Position numbers and translations under genes: made by a program. A stretch of DNA of 64,000 bases from NCBI GenBank assembly GCA_963816795.1, contig CAWFLT010000005.1, forward strand, positions 1-64,000, in the 5' to 3' direction. Positions within the stretch are counted from its first letter, which is position 1. Each line of letters begins with the position of its first letter. Of this stretch, positions 51,865 through 62,720 are shown one piece after another. The DNA is from CAWFLT01 sp963816795 (GTDB lineage: Bacteria > Acidobacteriota > Vicinamibacteria > Vicinamibacterales > SCN-69-37). The notes under the pieces are model-generated. The model was not told the DNA's origin. It searched no databases and saw nothing but the letters and a program-made list of their open reading frames with translations.

Positions 51865-54327
51865 GCGCGTGGACCGCGACGTCACCATCAGCATCGCCGG
51901 CAGGACGAGGACCGCGGTCACCAGGCACGTGCACAGTCCGACGACGGTCACGATCCCGAGTGACCGCAGCGGCGGATACGTCGACACGGCGAGCGATCCG
52001 CACCCCAACAGCGCGATGCCGGCCGCCACGATGTTGGCCGGGGCCACGCGCGCCAGCGCCAGGTCGAGCTGCGCGGGCTCGGCGGCCGCGCGATGGACGA
52101 GGTGGATGCCGTAGTCGACGCCGATGCCGATCAGCGTCAGCACGGCGAACACACTGAACAGATCGAGGCGGACGCCCGCTCGCGCGAGCACCGCCGCGGC
52201 CCAGATCAGACCCAGGATCGTCGGCATCAACGCGAGAAGCGTGAGACGGACGCTTCTGAACGTGATCAGAATCAACCCGAACACCACGATCGATCCGATC
52301 GTCATCGCCCAGACGAACTGTGGTCCAAATCGCGCGGCGAGCGCCGCATTGACCACCGGCACGCCCGTGAGGTTCACTTCCGCGCCGCACCGCCGCGGCC
52401 GCCGCGCGCGCCTTGGCGAGGTCGTCGTCGCTGCCGACTTCGACGTAGCCGACGGTCGTGTAGCCGTCCGGACCGCGAGCGACATACCGCGACACGATGT
52501 CGCCAAGCCCGTGATCGAGGTAGCCCTGATACGTCAACCGCTGCTCAGGATCGAGCAGGCGCGGCAGCCTTTCGAGAAACGCGTCGAAGGCGCCTGGTCG
52601 AAAGCCGACGTCCGCAGCGACGGCGCGCAATCGCGCCTGAATCGCAGGGAGGTCGGCGGCCACGGTCGCCAGAATCCGGCCCGTTTCGGCCTGTTCGTCG
52701 ATCGGGGGCAGCAGGCGGCTCGGGACCGGAGATCCGCAAACGCCGGCGCCGCAGCCTGTAACCGCGGTCGAACTGGCGACTGGATGCGATCAGCGTCTCC
52801 AGTGAGGGCCCCTGAGCCAGCGCGAGCGCCACGTCGCGATCGACGCCGAATCGTCGTCCGATCTCCTGCTGCAGCCGGACGGCCGGCGTGGCCGGTTGCA
52901 GTCGCTGGAGCCGGACATCGAGATCGAACCTCGTCAGCGAGCGGCACCGCGGCGGCGGTCGCGAGACCGGCGCCGACGAGAATGGCCCACCGATGCCGGC
53001 GCACGAACCGCGCGAGCCATGCCGCTGCCAGGCCACGCGGCCGCTTCACGCGGGCCGGCAGCAGCGCCGCGACGAGCAGGAGCGTGAGCGGGCCGCCGAG
53101 CAGCATGCCGACGCCGACGAGCCGCCCAAGCTCCTGAAGACCCGGCACGTCGATCCACGTCAGTCCGAAAAACGTCGCCGCCGTCGTCAGGCATCCGAGC
53201 AGCATGCTCGTGCCTGCGCCGCCGAGCCGGGCGATCGCGGCCGGAGCGGCGACGCCCGCTCTCGATCTCTTCGAGATAGCGGGCATACATCAGCACGAGC
53301 CCGTCGATGCCCAGCCCGAAGAGCAACGCCGACGTGCCGGTCGCGGCCGCGGACAATTGGTCGCGCAGCAGGCCGTTGATGGCGATGGCGCCCAGTGTCG
53401 CGACGAACATCGGGATCGCGCCGACCAGGAACAACCAGGCGCTGCGAAAGACCACCAGGAGCAGAAGCAGAATCGCCGACGACTGAGGTCACGCTGTTGA
53501 GCGTCGCTTCTCGCTTCATGATCGACTCGGTCTCGACCGCGATCCGATGGCCTCCGGCGTACTCGATGCGCACCGGCAGCGCGTCGCGACGGTCGTTGCT
53601 CGCGGCCACCCCGGCACGGGTTTCCGCTTCGATCTGTGCCAGACGATCGAACAGACGCCGACAGAACGTCGCTGTCGAACGGCGGTCCTGCGGGCGTGGC
53701 GATGACCAGCCGGCTGCGGCCGTCGGCCGACGACGTAGCCCCGCCGGCTGGCCTCGATGGCCGCAGAACGACCGATCGCCGGCGAAGCGATCGCGGACGA
53801 GCGCGAGCAGGCCCAGGGGATCCGACTGCACGAGCTGCCGGATGTCCGGCGAGGGTGTCCCCAGCAAGTCCCGCGATCTGGAGCAGCGCCGTCGCGCATG
53901 CCCGGCTCGCTGAATCGGTCGAGCGCTTCGCGTGTTGCCGCAGGGCCAATCAGCGCAAACGTGCGGTCCTGCAGATACGTCCAGTCCTTGTCCGGCTCGA
54001 ACAGGCCGGCATCGACCTTGGCGATCTCCGGCAGCGCGCGAAGGCGCTCGAGATAGGCGTCGATGATGTCGGAGGCGTCCTCGATCCGGGACGTCGTTGG
54101 CGCCTCGAAGACGATGTACAGGTGGTCGGCGGCGCCGAAACGCTCGAGGTACTGCCGGAACGCCTGGAGTGACGGGTCGTTCTGCGGCAGAAGCGCGAGC
54201 ACGTCGGTGCCGAACGACAGGCGCAGGCGACAGCACGGCCGCCAGGATCGAGAAGGCCGTCACCGCCGCAAGCACCGCCCATCGACGCCGACGGGCGAAC
54301 GACGAACAGCCGGACGATCGCGCTCAC
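51862..54327 (-). CDS. MMPL/RND-type exporter, heavily frameshifted
   Basis: Inner-membrane transporter of the RND superfamily (MMPL type), about 815 residues with duplicated halves. Half 1: N-terminal span (LAAVTAFSILAAVLS), periplasmic domain (NDPSLQAFRQYLERFGAADH, KVDAGLFEPDKDWTYLQD), and spans VVFRSAWLFLVGAIPMFVAT and GTSALLFGLGIDGLVLMYA. Half 2: LTYQGYLDHGLGDIVSRYVA in the second periplasmic domain and spans MTIGSIVVFGLILITFRSV, LFSVFAVLTLIGIGVDYGIH, and the closing TVVGLCTCLVTAVLVLPAML. At least six single-base shifts. Start GTG at 54327 overlaps the ketosynthase stop (GTGA). Aryl polyene clusters encode such exporters to move the lipid-linked pigment. Confidence 0.85.
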
Positions 54328-55553
54328 TCGACCTGCCGCATCACCAGCGCCGCGTCGTTGCCGCCGAACGCCAGCGACGTCGACAGGCCGCAGCGAACGT
54401 CGGCACTCACGCGCCTCGTTGGGCACGACGTCGAGCGCGCATTCGGGATCGCTCTCGCGATGGTTGATGGTCGGCGGGATCACGCCGCGGGCGATCGTCA
54501 GGGCCAGGACGGCGGCCTCGATGGCACCGGCGGCGCCGAGACAGTGGCCGGTCATCGACTTGATCGCGTTGACGGGCACCGACGCGGCGCGATCGCCGAA
54601 CACGCGATGAAACGCGCGCGCCTCGGCGCGGTCGTTGTGCATCGTGCCCGTGCCGTGCGCGTTGATGTGATCGATGGCGTCGGCCGGAAGGCCCGCGTCG
54701 GCGAGCGCCGCCCGAATGGTCGCGGCGATGATCGTGCCCGTCTGGCTCCGGGCGACGTCGGATGGTACGCCTCGCACGCCGCGCCGTAGCCGGCCAGTTC
54801 AGCGTAGATCGGCGCACCGCGCGCGCGTGCCCGATCCAGATCCTCGAGCACGAGGACGGCGCGCCGCTTCGCCGATCGTCATGCCCTGCCGCCCGGCGTC
54901 GAAGGGCCGGCACGGCTCGGTGTCGACGAGGCGCAGCGCGTTGAAGCCGCTGAACGTCAGCCGGCACAGCACGTCGGCGCCGCCGGCCAGCGCCGTGTCG
55001 ATCGCGCCGGCCCGGATGGCGTCGGCGGCGTAGCCGATCGCGATCGTGCTCGACGAACAGGCCGCGACGACGCAGTGGCGCGGCCCCGAGCAGGCCGAAG
55101 CGCGTGCTCACGACATCGACGGGCGTGTTCGAAAAGAAGTTGAAGATCTTCGACGGCGTCGCGCGCGCCACGCCCTTCGCCGCGACCTCTGCCAGGTACT
55201 CCTCGTTGCGCAGCAGATCGCTCGTCCCGGCGCCGAGCATCACGCCGGTACGCGCGCGGGTTCGACGGCCCGGCGTCGAGGCCGGCATCCTGCGAGCGCC
55301 TCACCCGCGGCCAGGACGGCGATCTGATCGCAACGCGACCAGCGACGCTGTTCGAGCGGCGAGAAGTGACGCGCCGGCTCGATAGTCGCGCGATCTCGGC
55401 CGCCAGCTGGCTGCGATAGCCGGCGGTATCGAAGAGCGTGACGCGGCCGATGCCGCACCGGCCGTCGACGAGGTTCTGCCAGACCCGCTCACGGCCGACG
55501 CCCAGCGCCGAGACCATCCCGATTCCCGTGATCGCAACTCGTCGTCTGGCCAC
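54324..55553 (-). CDS. 3-oxoacyl-ACP synthase, KS-alpha type (active), frameshifted
   Basis: Condensing enzyme of the FabF/KAS-II type, about 410 residues. N-terminus RRRVAITGIGMVSALGVGRE; nucleophile Cys in VVAACSSSTIAIGYA; first His in INAHGTGTMHNDRAEARAF; KSMTGHCLGAAGAIEAAV with the second His; end LSTSLAFGGNDAALVMRQVE. All three catalytic residues are present, unlike the ketosynthase at 61415-62668. At least five single-base shifts scatter over the gene. The start is GTG at 55553, just after a possible stop of the PHP gene. It probably extends the aryl polyene chain together with its catalytically dead partner. Confidence 0.85.
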
Positions 55554-55555
55554 GG

Positions 55556-56506
55556 TCAGAGCGGCGGAGATCCTGTCACCAGCGGGAGCGCGCTCGGCAT
55601 CATCGGCCCACACTCGGCGATACCGCTCGATCGCGCCGCGCTCCGATCGTGCTTCATGCGCAAGCGCGATGACGCCGGGAACGAACTGGAACGGCAGGAG
55701 GAGCGCCGAGCACACGATCGACCCAAGCCGCTCGGCCGACGAGATCTCGTGCCGCTCGAGCCCGAGCAGGCCGCGCCAGTGATTGGCGATCGATCCGTAG
55801 ATCTCGACGAGCAGCCGCTGCCGTCCGCCGTGCGCGCCGCCGACCTGCGTCCGGCCTTCCAGCAGGTTCGCCAGGAACTCCTCGCGCGTCCGGCCGGGCG
55901 CCTCGGTGTACGTGGTGCCGACGTACCGCAGGATGTGCGCATCGCTGCCGCCAACGGCGACCGGCGAGAGCCCGGCCGCGCGCAGCGAGGTCGCCAGCTC
56001 GGCGATGAACTCGTTGTGCTCGGCGAGCATCGCGCCGTTCCTGGTCTCGAGGCCGGGCGCGAGCGTCAGCGCCTGCCGCACGTACGGACTCGACCGCCAT
56101 CTGGTCGTCGAACAACATGAACAGGTGATTGACGACGCAGAAGACGCCCTGCTCGCGCAGGTACGCCGCGGTGTCGAAGACGTTGTCGCGCAGCCGCTGC
56201 GCCTCGCGATGGAGCGTCTCCGTCATGCCAATCGCGCCGAGATGGACGCGCAAGCCCGGGCGCATCCGGGACGAGGCAGGAGATCTCTTCGCCGACGATG
56301 AAGTCCGGCGCGTCGGGATGCCGGTCGAGGAACTCGAGACAGCCGTCGATGCTGTCGTGATCGGTGATGCAGACGAGATCCATGCCGCGCGCCTTGGCCA
56401 CGCGATAGACGTCGTCCGGAGTCGAGTAGCACTCGCGCGCGCGCAGCCACTGAAAGTGGCGCGCGTAGCCGGAGTGGTACGAGTGCACGTGGAGATCGGC
56501 CTTCAT
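55556..56506 (-). CDS. PHP-domain protein (histidinol-phosphatase/polymerase fold), frameshifted
   Basis: Metal-dependent phosphoesterase fold of about 315 residues. Metal ligands in order: DLHVHSYHSG at the N-terminus, CITDHDSIDGCLEFLDRH, the Glu in VGEEISCLV, VHLGAIG, CVVNHLFMLFDD, and GGSDAHILRYVG. The C-terminal EEFLANLLEGRTQVGGAHGG is seen in exopolymer-linked PHP proteins. Shifts near 56265 and 56080. In the sequence as given there is no stop between this gene and the following ketosynthase: DRISAAL runs straight into VARRRVAITG. A TGA one frame over at 55556-55558 suggests a lost stop. Substrate unknown; it might act on a phosphorylated intermediate of pigment assembly. ATG at 56506. 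Confidence 0.75.
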
Positions 56507-56515
56507 CGCATCGCG

Positions 56516-59488
56516 TCAGAACGGCTTGAGAAGGAGGAACTGTAGCACGGTCGATCCGCGTCCCGCGATAGAGGTCGGGGATCAAGCTCTTGCCGACGTC
56601 GGCGGTGAACATCGTATTCCACGGCGTCTTGAAGGTCACCGCCACGCCGGTGCCGGTCACCGATCGCCACAGGTCGCGCACGGTTCGGGTCGCGCCCGCG
56701 CGCGCGATCGAGGAACAGGTCGAGCCGATAGAAGCCCGAAGACGTTGAACGAGTACGACCCGCGCGCGAGCGCCAGCTCGGGGAATCGGATGCCCGCCGC
56801 TGGGACACCGTGCATGCGGACCTCGTCGAACAGCCCGAACTGATACATGCTGAACCGATCGAGCCGCGCGCCGCCGTACCAGGCCGCGCCGACGTGGATC
56901 GACTGGAACGGACCGAAGAGAAAGTCCTTCGCCGCGCCGATCGAGTGGCGTCGATACGTCTTCCCGTCGCTTCGAAGGTCGCCGGCGGGCCCCCACGCGG
57001 TCCAGGATTGACGCGCGTACGCCGAGACGGCGGCCGCCGATCCGGTAGCCGTGCCGGCTGAACTCGTAGTCCGACGCTGGCGCCGTGCGTCGCCGTGTTG
57101 GACGGCACGACGAAGTCGTCCGGCGGTCTCGGGCGCGCGAAAGTACGCGTCGTAGCGCAACGCGTAGCCGGCCGAGAGCTTCTGAAACGGGCGTGAACTG
57201 ATAGCCGAGGTTGACGCCGGTCGACATCGGAATCGTGAGCACGCGCTCGCTGAGGCGCTCGCCGGCGGCGTCGAAACGCAGATCGGTGCCCGGCACCGCG
57301 ATGCCAAAGAAGTCCACGCTCAGATCGAACGGCGTCTTCCCGAGCTTCGGCACCTGCAGGTTGCCGAGCAGGAAGACGCCGCCAAAGAGCAGCGCCAGCT
57401 GATTGCCGCTGCCCTTGACATCGAAGTTGAGATAGTTGATGCCCGAGGATCGGCAGCGGAAACGCGAACGACGGATCGATCGTCGTGCCCATCGCCAGCG
57501 CCTTGCTCGACGTCGTCAGCTCATCGCTGACGACGCGCTCGGCCCCGCGCTTCACCAGGTAGCGCACGCCGGCGTCGGTGTCTCGAAACATGATGTGGCG
57601 GCTCGCACGCGCCGCCTGGCGTTCCGACTCGAACTCCGGCGGATCGATCCGGAAGTCGGAGAACCACTGTTCCTTCTCGAGCAGCAGGTTGCGCCCCGCG
57701 ACGAGCAGGATCTGCTTGGTGGACAGCCGTCTCGGCAGGAGGACGAACCCGCCTCGCCCGGTGGGCACCGGCTCGTAGGTCGTGATTTCCTCGCTCGAGA
57801 CGATCGGACCCTCGAGATGGGTCTGGATGGTCTGCACTTTGAGCCGCAGAAAGCTGACCGTGTCGATCCAGACCCAGCCGCGGTAGCGCGACTGGGTGAG
57901 ATCGCTCGGGTCGAAGGCGACGACGTAGCAGAGTCGCTCGCCGACCGTGTCCGTGCGCTCGAGGCGGTAGCGGTAGTCGGCGTTCAGCCGCAGATCGAGC
58001 GGCAGCGACAGCACCTTTTCCGCCTGCAGCAGCGGCAGCCCGGGACGGTCCGGCCCCCACTTGGCCCCGTTGACCGAGAACGAAAGCTCCTCCCACTCGA
58101 CGGTGTCCGGCCCGGCAGAAGAACCGGTTCTCCGTGATCGACGTCGAAGACCTGCGCCGCGCGTCGGCCGGAAGTGCAGCTCGACTCTGCAGCGAGGCGA
58201 TGAACGCGCGGAAGGCATTCGCGTTGGCGGCCTGCGCCCGTTGATGCTGCGCGATGATCTCGTCGACGCTGAGCGAACGGGCGGCGCTGACGTCGGCGCG
58301 GCTGACGAGCGCGTTCGTCGCACCGTCGTTGAAGTCGAGCACGAGCGGGGAGTCCGAGACGCGCGACGTCATCCGTGAGAGCTTCGTCGTTTCGTTCCAG
58401 GAGAATCCCTGCACACTGCCCGACTTCGCGCCTCGCCGGATCGCGCACGACCGGCCGCCGCCCGCTCTGATCGACGAGCGAGAAGGTCACCGGACGCGTT
58501 CCACCAGTCGCCGCCCCAATAGACGAGGTACATCCCACCGCTGGACACGCTGTAGAACACCCGGTGCGGCCACGTGGACGTGACGTTGCGTCCGTCGGAT
58601 TCGATCGCGAGTGAGATCGTGGCGTCCTCGATGACCACCAGCTCGTCGGCCAGCAGATCTTTGAGGCCCGCCGCGGCGCCGAGCGCCGGCACGAGCGCGT
58701 CGACGCTGGCAGCGAAGGTCGATCCCAGCTCTTCCGGCTTGCCGAGATCGGCGACGACGGTTCGCAGCAGGCGGGCGGCGCTTTGGGCGGGCACGTCGCC
58801 GAGCTCGACACCGATCTGCAGCCGGCCGGCAGACGGATCGGCGGCCCCGATTGCGGCGGCGAGGCCGGCGTCGCGGGCCTCACCAAATCTGGCTGGCGCG
58901 GCGACAGGTGCCAGATCGACGTACGCCGCCGTACCTTCCGCGTACACGGCGGTGAGCCACGCCGCGTCCGCCGCCCGCACCGTGGCCTGCGCAATCACCG
59001 CCGCGGGGTCGATGGCCTTGATCTGCACGGACGCCAGCTTGAGCTGAAACGCGTATTCACGCGGATCGGGCAATGTCGTCGCCGCCTCGATCTGATAGCC
59101 GGCGACCCGCCCCAGCGAGGTGCCGTGCGACCGCCTGGATCACCGGAACCCAGTTGTCGGTTTCTGCCGACGAGCCGTCGCGGGGCCCGATGGCCAGCAG
59201 CACCGGAATCGCCCGGCGTGCGTACGCTTCGAGCCGCTCGTCAAGGGCCGACCACTCCCCTGCCGCCGCGCGCTGCAAGCGTCGGCCACTCCACACGCAA
59301 GCGCACGAATGCCCGCAGATCGGACGAGCCGACTGCGCTGCCGATCGAGGGCCGCGAGGACGCGCGATGGCGTTTCGAGACGGTCTTCCAAGCCAACGCG
59401 CCCACGGAGTGCCCGCCGCCGGTTGCGACTGTGCCGAAGCGGACGACGTCGCGAGGACGATCGCCAGCGCCATGACGCCGCGCATCAT
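56516..59488 (-). CDS. Large exported three-part protein: TIM-barrel-like, LolA-like and outer-membrane beta-barrel, frameshifted
   Basis: About 990 residues when rejoined. A signal peptide (MRGVMALAIVLATSSASAQ) precedes a region (about 25-330) like a TIM-barrel glycosidase-type fold (VPVIQAVARHL, DPREYAFQLKLASVQIKAID, GGMYLVYWGGDWW). The middle (about 370-620) resembles outer-membrane lipoprotein-sorting LolA/LppX folds: RFFCRAGPDTVEWEELSFSV, YVVAFDPSDLTQSRYRGWVW, FLRLKVQTIQTHLEG. The end (about 650-990) is an alternating beta-barrel: GGVFLLGNLQVPKLGKTPFD, LGYQFTPFQKLSAGYALRYD, with the terminal FLLLKPF aromatic. At least eight single-base shifts. I found no stop or restart between the parts, but separate genes cannot be excluded. 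ATG at 59488 overlaps the preceding stop. Likely receives or inserts the pigment at the outer membrane. Confidence 0.6.
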
Positions 59489-60607
59489 CGGGCGTGCCCG
59501 AGCGCGACCGGTCCCAGCGGACCGAAGGTCGCGCCTTTCAGGATCGTTTCGAGCCGATCGGCGAATCCGCTCAGACGAAAGTAGTGTGCGAAGGCTTTCG
59601 CGCGGGCAGCCGAACGACGGGCGGGTCATCGTCGATCTCCCACGGATGCACCCAGAAGACGCTGACGCGTCCTGCGCGGGCACGCGCGTCGAGCGTCCGC
59701 AGCACCGTGCGCGGCCGGCTCATCCGCAGACCCCAGCCGCCGCCGAACGGCATCTGCTGGCCGAGTCGCTTCGTCACGGCCGGCGGACACTCGACGATGG
59801 GGCCGGCCACCGTTTCACGCCGATGCACCGCCTGCGGATATGACGGGTTTCCGATGATGCGCAACGGCGCCATGCTCGAATCGAAGCGAAAGCCCTTGCG
59901 GGCGAGCACGTCCAGCGCCCAGAGCGACTGGTCGTTGATCGACCATTCAGGCGCGCGGAACCCCTGGACGCCGGAGACGCCGCACGCGGCAAGCGCCGCG
60001 AGGCTCCGATCGAGATCCGCCTGCGAACGCCGTCGGCGTCCAGCGTATACACGCGAGCGTGCATGTGGCCGTGCGATCCGATCTCGTGCCCGGCTTGCGC
60101 AATGCGCTCGATGAGCTGCGGATGGCGTTCCGCGACGTAACCGAGCACGAAGAAGGTGGCTCGGACCCCGACGCGATCGAGCAGATCCAGCAGGCGATCC
60201 GTCGTCACGACCACGCGGCTGGGAAGCGACGGCCAGTGTTCGGGCGCGAGCGCGCCATCGACACCGCAGATGTGAAACCACTCCTCGACGTCGACGGTGA
60301 GGACGTTAGGCGATGTGCCGACATCGGCCGGCCCTAGCGACGGACTCCGTGCCGTCGCCACGGCGTCCTCGATGAACTCGGCAATCGCGTTCACGGATTG
60401 CAGGACACGCTTGGCCGTCTGCTCGTCGCCGATCGTCACGCCAAATGTTCGTTCGATGGCGAGCACGAGCTCGAGCGCGTCGATCGAGTCCAGGCCGAGT
60501 CCCTCGCCGAACAGCCGCACGTCGTCGGCGATCTGGGTGGCTGGAAACGGCAGCCGCAGGCTCTGCACGAGGACTTCCTTGATGCGCGAACGGAGCGTCT
60601 CGTCCAT
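59485..60607 (-). CDS. Acyl carrier protein fused to XrtA-type polysaccharide deacetylase
   Basis: Residues 1-85 form an acyl carrier protein with the phosphopantetheine serine in GEGLGLDSIDALELVLAIER and the typical FIEDAVAT end. After a short linker (RSPSLGPADVGTSPN) a polysaccharide deacetylase begins in the same frame with LTVDVEEWFHICGVDG, ATFFVLGYVAERHPQLIERI, HEIGSHGHMHARVYTLDADG (metal His pair) and GFRAPEWSINDQSLWAL; the DUF3473-like tail is SVFWVHPWEIDDDPPVVRL and HYFRLSGFADRLETILKGA. This deacetylase type occurs with exosortase-polysaccharide loci. Shifts near 60028 and 59585 affect only the deacetylase part; the junction itself needs no shift. ATG at 60607. Two separate genes remain possible if two errors compensate near 60310. 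Confidence 0.75.
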
Positions 60608-60661
60608 CGATTCGAATCCTCACGCCTCACTTGGCCGGCGCAACGATCGCGCCGCCACCGC

Positions 60662-61418
60662 TCAAAACAACCCACCGTCAACCGAGATGACCTGCGCGGT
60701 GACGTAGCCGGCCATGTCCGACGCGAGAAACGCCACGAGCGGCGCGACCTCCTCTGGCGCTCCCGACCGCCCCAAGCGTGACGCGATCGAGCAGCGCGGG
60801 CGCGCGCTTTCGCGTCGAGTCCGGCCGTCATGTCGGTCTCGATGAATCCCGGCGCCACGGCATTGACCAGCACGCCGTGCGGCGCGGCTTCCCGTGCCAG
60901 CGTCCGCGTGAACCCGACGAGGCCGGCCTTGCTCGCCGAGTAGCTGGTCTGCCCCTGCAGCGCCGATGTGCGCGCTCGCGGACACGATGTTGATGATGCG
61001 CCCCCAGCGACGGACCATCATGCCGCGGATGACCGCCTTCGAGCAAAGAAAGGCCCCCGTGAGGTTCACGCGCAGCACCTCGTCCCAGTCCGGCTCTTCG
61101 AGGAACAGGAACGGGCGATCGCGCGCGATGCCGGCATTGTTGACCAGGATGTCGACCGGGCCGAGCTCGTGTGTCACCCTCGCGAAGAACGCCTCGACGT
61201 CGCTGGCCCTGGACACGTCGCACGTCGCCGCCAGGTGCCGGACACCCATCGCCGACAGCTGGCGACCACCGGCGCCGCGTTCGCGTCACCGTGCGCGATA
61301 GACAGATCGCGACGGCGGCACCTTGCCGGCCGAGCTCGAGCGCGATCGCTTGACCGATGCCGCGCGAGCCACCGGTGACGACCGCCGTCCGGCCCTTCAG
61401 CCAGCCGGTGTCGCTCAT
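60662..61418 (-). CDS. fabG: 3-oxoacyl-ACP reductase (FabG-like SDR), frameshifted
   Basis: NADPH-dependent ketoreductase of the short-chain dehydrogenase family, about 250 residues. Glycine-rich nucleotide site VVTGGSRGIGQAIALELG; NNAGIARDRPF; catalytic Ser in IINIVSASAHIG; the Tyr-Lys pair in SYSASKAGLVGF after a shift; LVNAVAPGFIETDMTAGL; and the end AGYVTAQVISVDGGLF. Shifts near 61310, 60965 and 60790. ATG at 61418 overlaps the preceding ketosynthase stop (ATGA). In aryl polyene assembly this step reduces the 3-keto group after each condensation; the usual dehydratase is not visible in the window. Confidence 0.88.
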
Positions 61419-62668
61419 GTCGTGACGACGAGAGAAACGTTCGTGCCGCCACTCGCAAAGCTGTTGATCAGGGCGACCGGCGGTTTGCTCGGATCGATCG
61501 GGCGCGACGTCGCGCCGCACGTCCACAGGACATTCGGGATCCGCGACCTCGAACCCGACGCGTGGGCGGGATGACGCCGCTGCTTCAAGCGAGAGCACGG
61601 CAGCGACGAAGGCCGCCGCCGCCGCCGCGCCGCATTCGCCGATTGCGCCCTTGACCGCCACGACCGGCACGCCGGACGGCCCGAACACGGCCTCGAGCGC
61701 GTCGGCCTCGACGCGGTCGAGCTGGCGGGACGAGTTCGCCGACGCGAACACGACGGCGACGTCGCCGCGGGCCGACGTCCGCCTGCGGCCAGCGCCTCGC
61801 TGCATGCACCGGATCGAGCTCGGACGGATCGGCCGGCCACGCGTGCAGGTCCGCATGGCGAGGAGGTCGAGGCCCAGCCGGCAAGATGGGCGAGCGGTCG
61901 CGCGCCGCGTGCGCGCGCCGAGCCGGGTGATTCGAGGACGACCAGAAAGGCGCCGCAGCCGAGCACGAAGCCGTTTCGGCGACGATCGAACGGCCGCGAG
62001 GCCTCGCCCGCATCCATCGTCGGAGGCGAGGGCGCGAAACCGGTCGTAGACCGGGAAGAACATGCGCTCGAAGTCGTCGACGCCGCCGGTGACCATCGCG
62101 CGCTGCGCGGCCGGCTCGCAGCGACGCTCGCCGCGTGCGCGATGGCCGAACACGCCGACGCCTCCTTCTGACCGACCGTGACGTTGATGCCGCGCAGGCC
62201 GAATTCGATACCGCAGAGACTGGCGGCGGCGTTGCCGACGGTGTTGCTGAAATCGAGCGCCGACGCGCCCGTCGGCTCCTTGATCGCTGCAGCCGATCGA
62301 GGTAGCTGACGAGGGTGTGCAGGCCGGCCGTCGCGCTGCCGAGCGCGATGCCGATATCGTCGCCCCTCGACTGGCGAATTGCCGAGCAGATCCGCATCCT
62401 CGAGCGCGAGCCGGCAGCACGCGATCGAGAGTTGCCCGACGCGATCGATGCGGCGGAGTTTGGCAGGCGGAATGAACGCGGTGGGATCGAACGAATCGAT
62501 GTGGCCGGCCGTATGCGACCGTGCGGAACTCGTGTCGAACGCGCGCACCGGGCCGTACGCGCGGTGCCCGCCGAACAACCCACGTTCGAACGCGGCCGTG
62601 CCGACGCCGAATCCAGAAATGCAGCCGAGTCCGGTGACGGCCAGTTCGTTCCGCGCCGTCGGAATCAT
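61415..62668 (-). CDS. Ketosynthase-like chain-length factor (KS-beta), no catalytic triad, frameshifted
   Basis: About 417 residues with a ketosynthase fold: start ELAVTGLGCISGFGVGTAAF, GNAAASLCGIEFGLRGINVT, GFVLGCGAFLVVLESPGS and end ALINSFASGGTNVSLVVT. The nucleophile position in VTVGQKEASACSAI carries Glu (the usual form is VSTACASG), the HGTGT block is replaced by FASANSSR, and the second-His block reads KGAIGECGAAA with Glu. So all three catalytic residues are missing, as in chain-length factors that pair with an active KS. At least four single-base shifts between 61550 and 62360. ATG at 62668. It is separated from its presumed partner by five genes on the same strand. Confidence 0.8.
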   Translation of the reverse strand: MIPTARNELAVTGLGCISGFGVGTAAFERGLFGGHRAYGPVRAFDTSSARSHTAGHIDSFDPTAFIPPAKLRRIDRVGQLSIACCRLALEDADLLGNSPVEGRRYRHRARQRDGRPAHPRQLPRSAAAIKEPTGASALDFSNTVGNAAASLCGIEFGLRGINVTVGQKEASACSAIAHAASVAASRPRSARWSPAASTTSSACSSRSTTGFAPSPPTMDAGEASRPFDRRRNGFVLGCGAFLVVLESPGSARARGARPLAHLAGWASTSSPCGPARVAGRSVRARSGACSEALAAGGRRPAATSPSCSRRRTRPASSTASRPTRSRPCSGRPACRSWRSRAQSANAARRRRRPSSLPCSRLKQRRHPAHASGSRSRIPNVLWTCGATSRPIDPSKPPVALINSFASGGTNVSLVVTT

Positions 62669-62720
62669 GACGGCTGTACGCTATCATATTGATTCCGCTG
62701 CACTGGCAGGCGGCGCCAGC

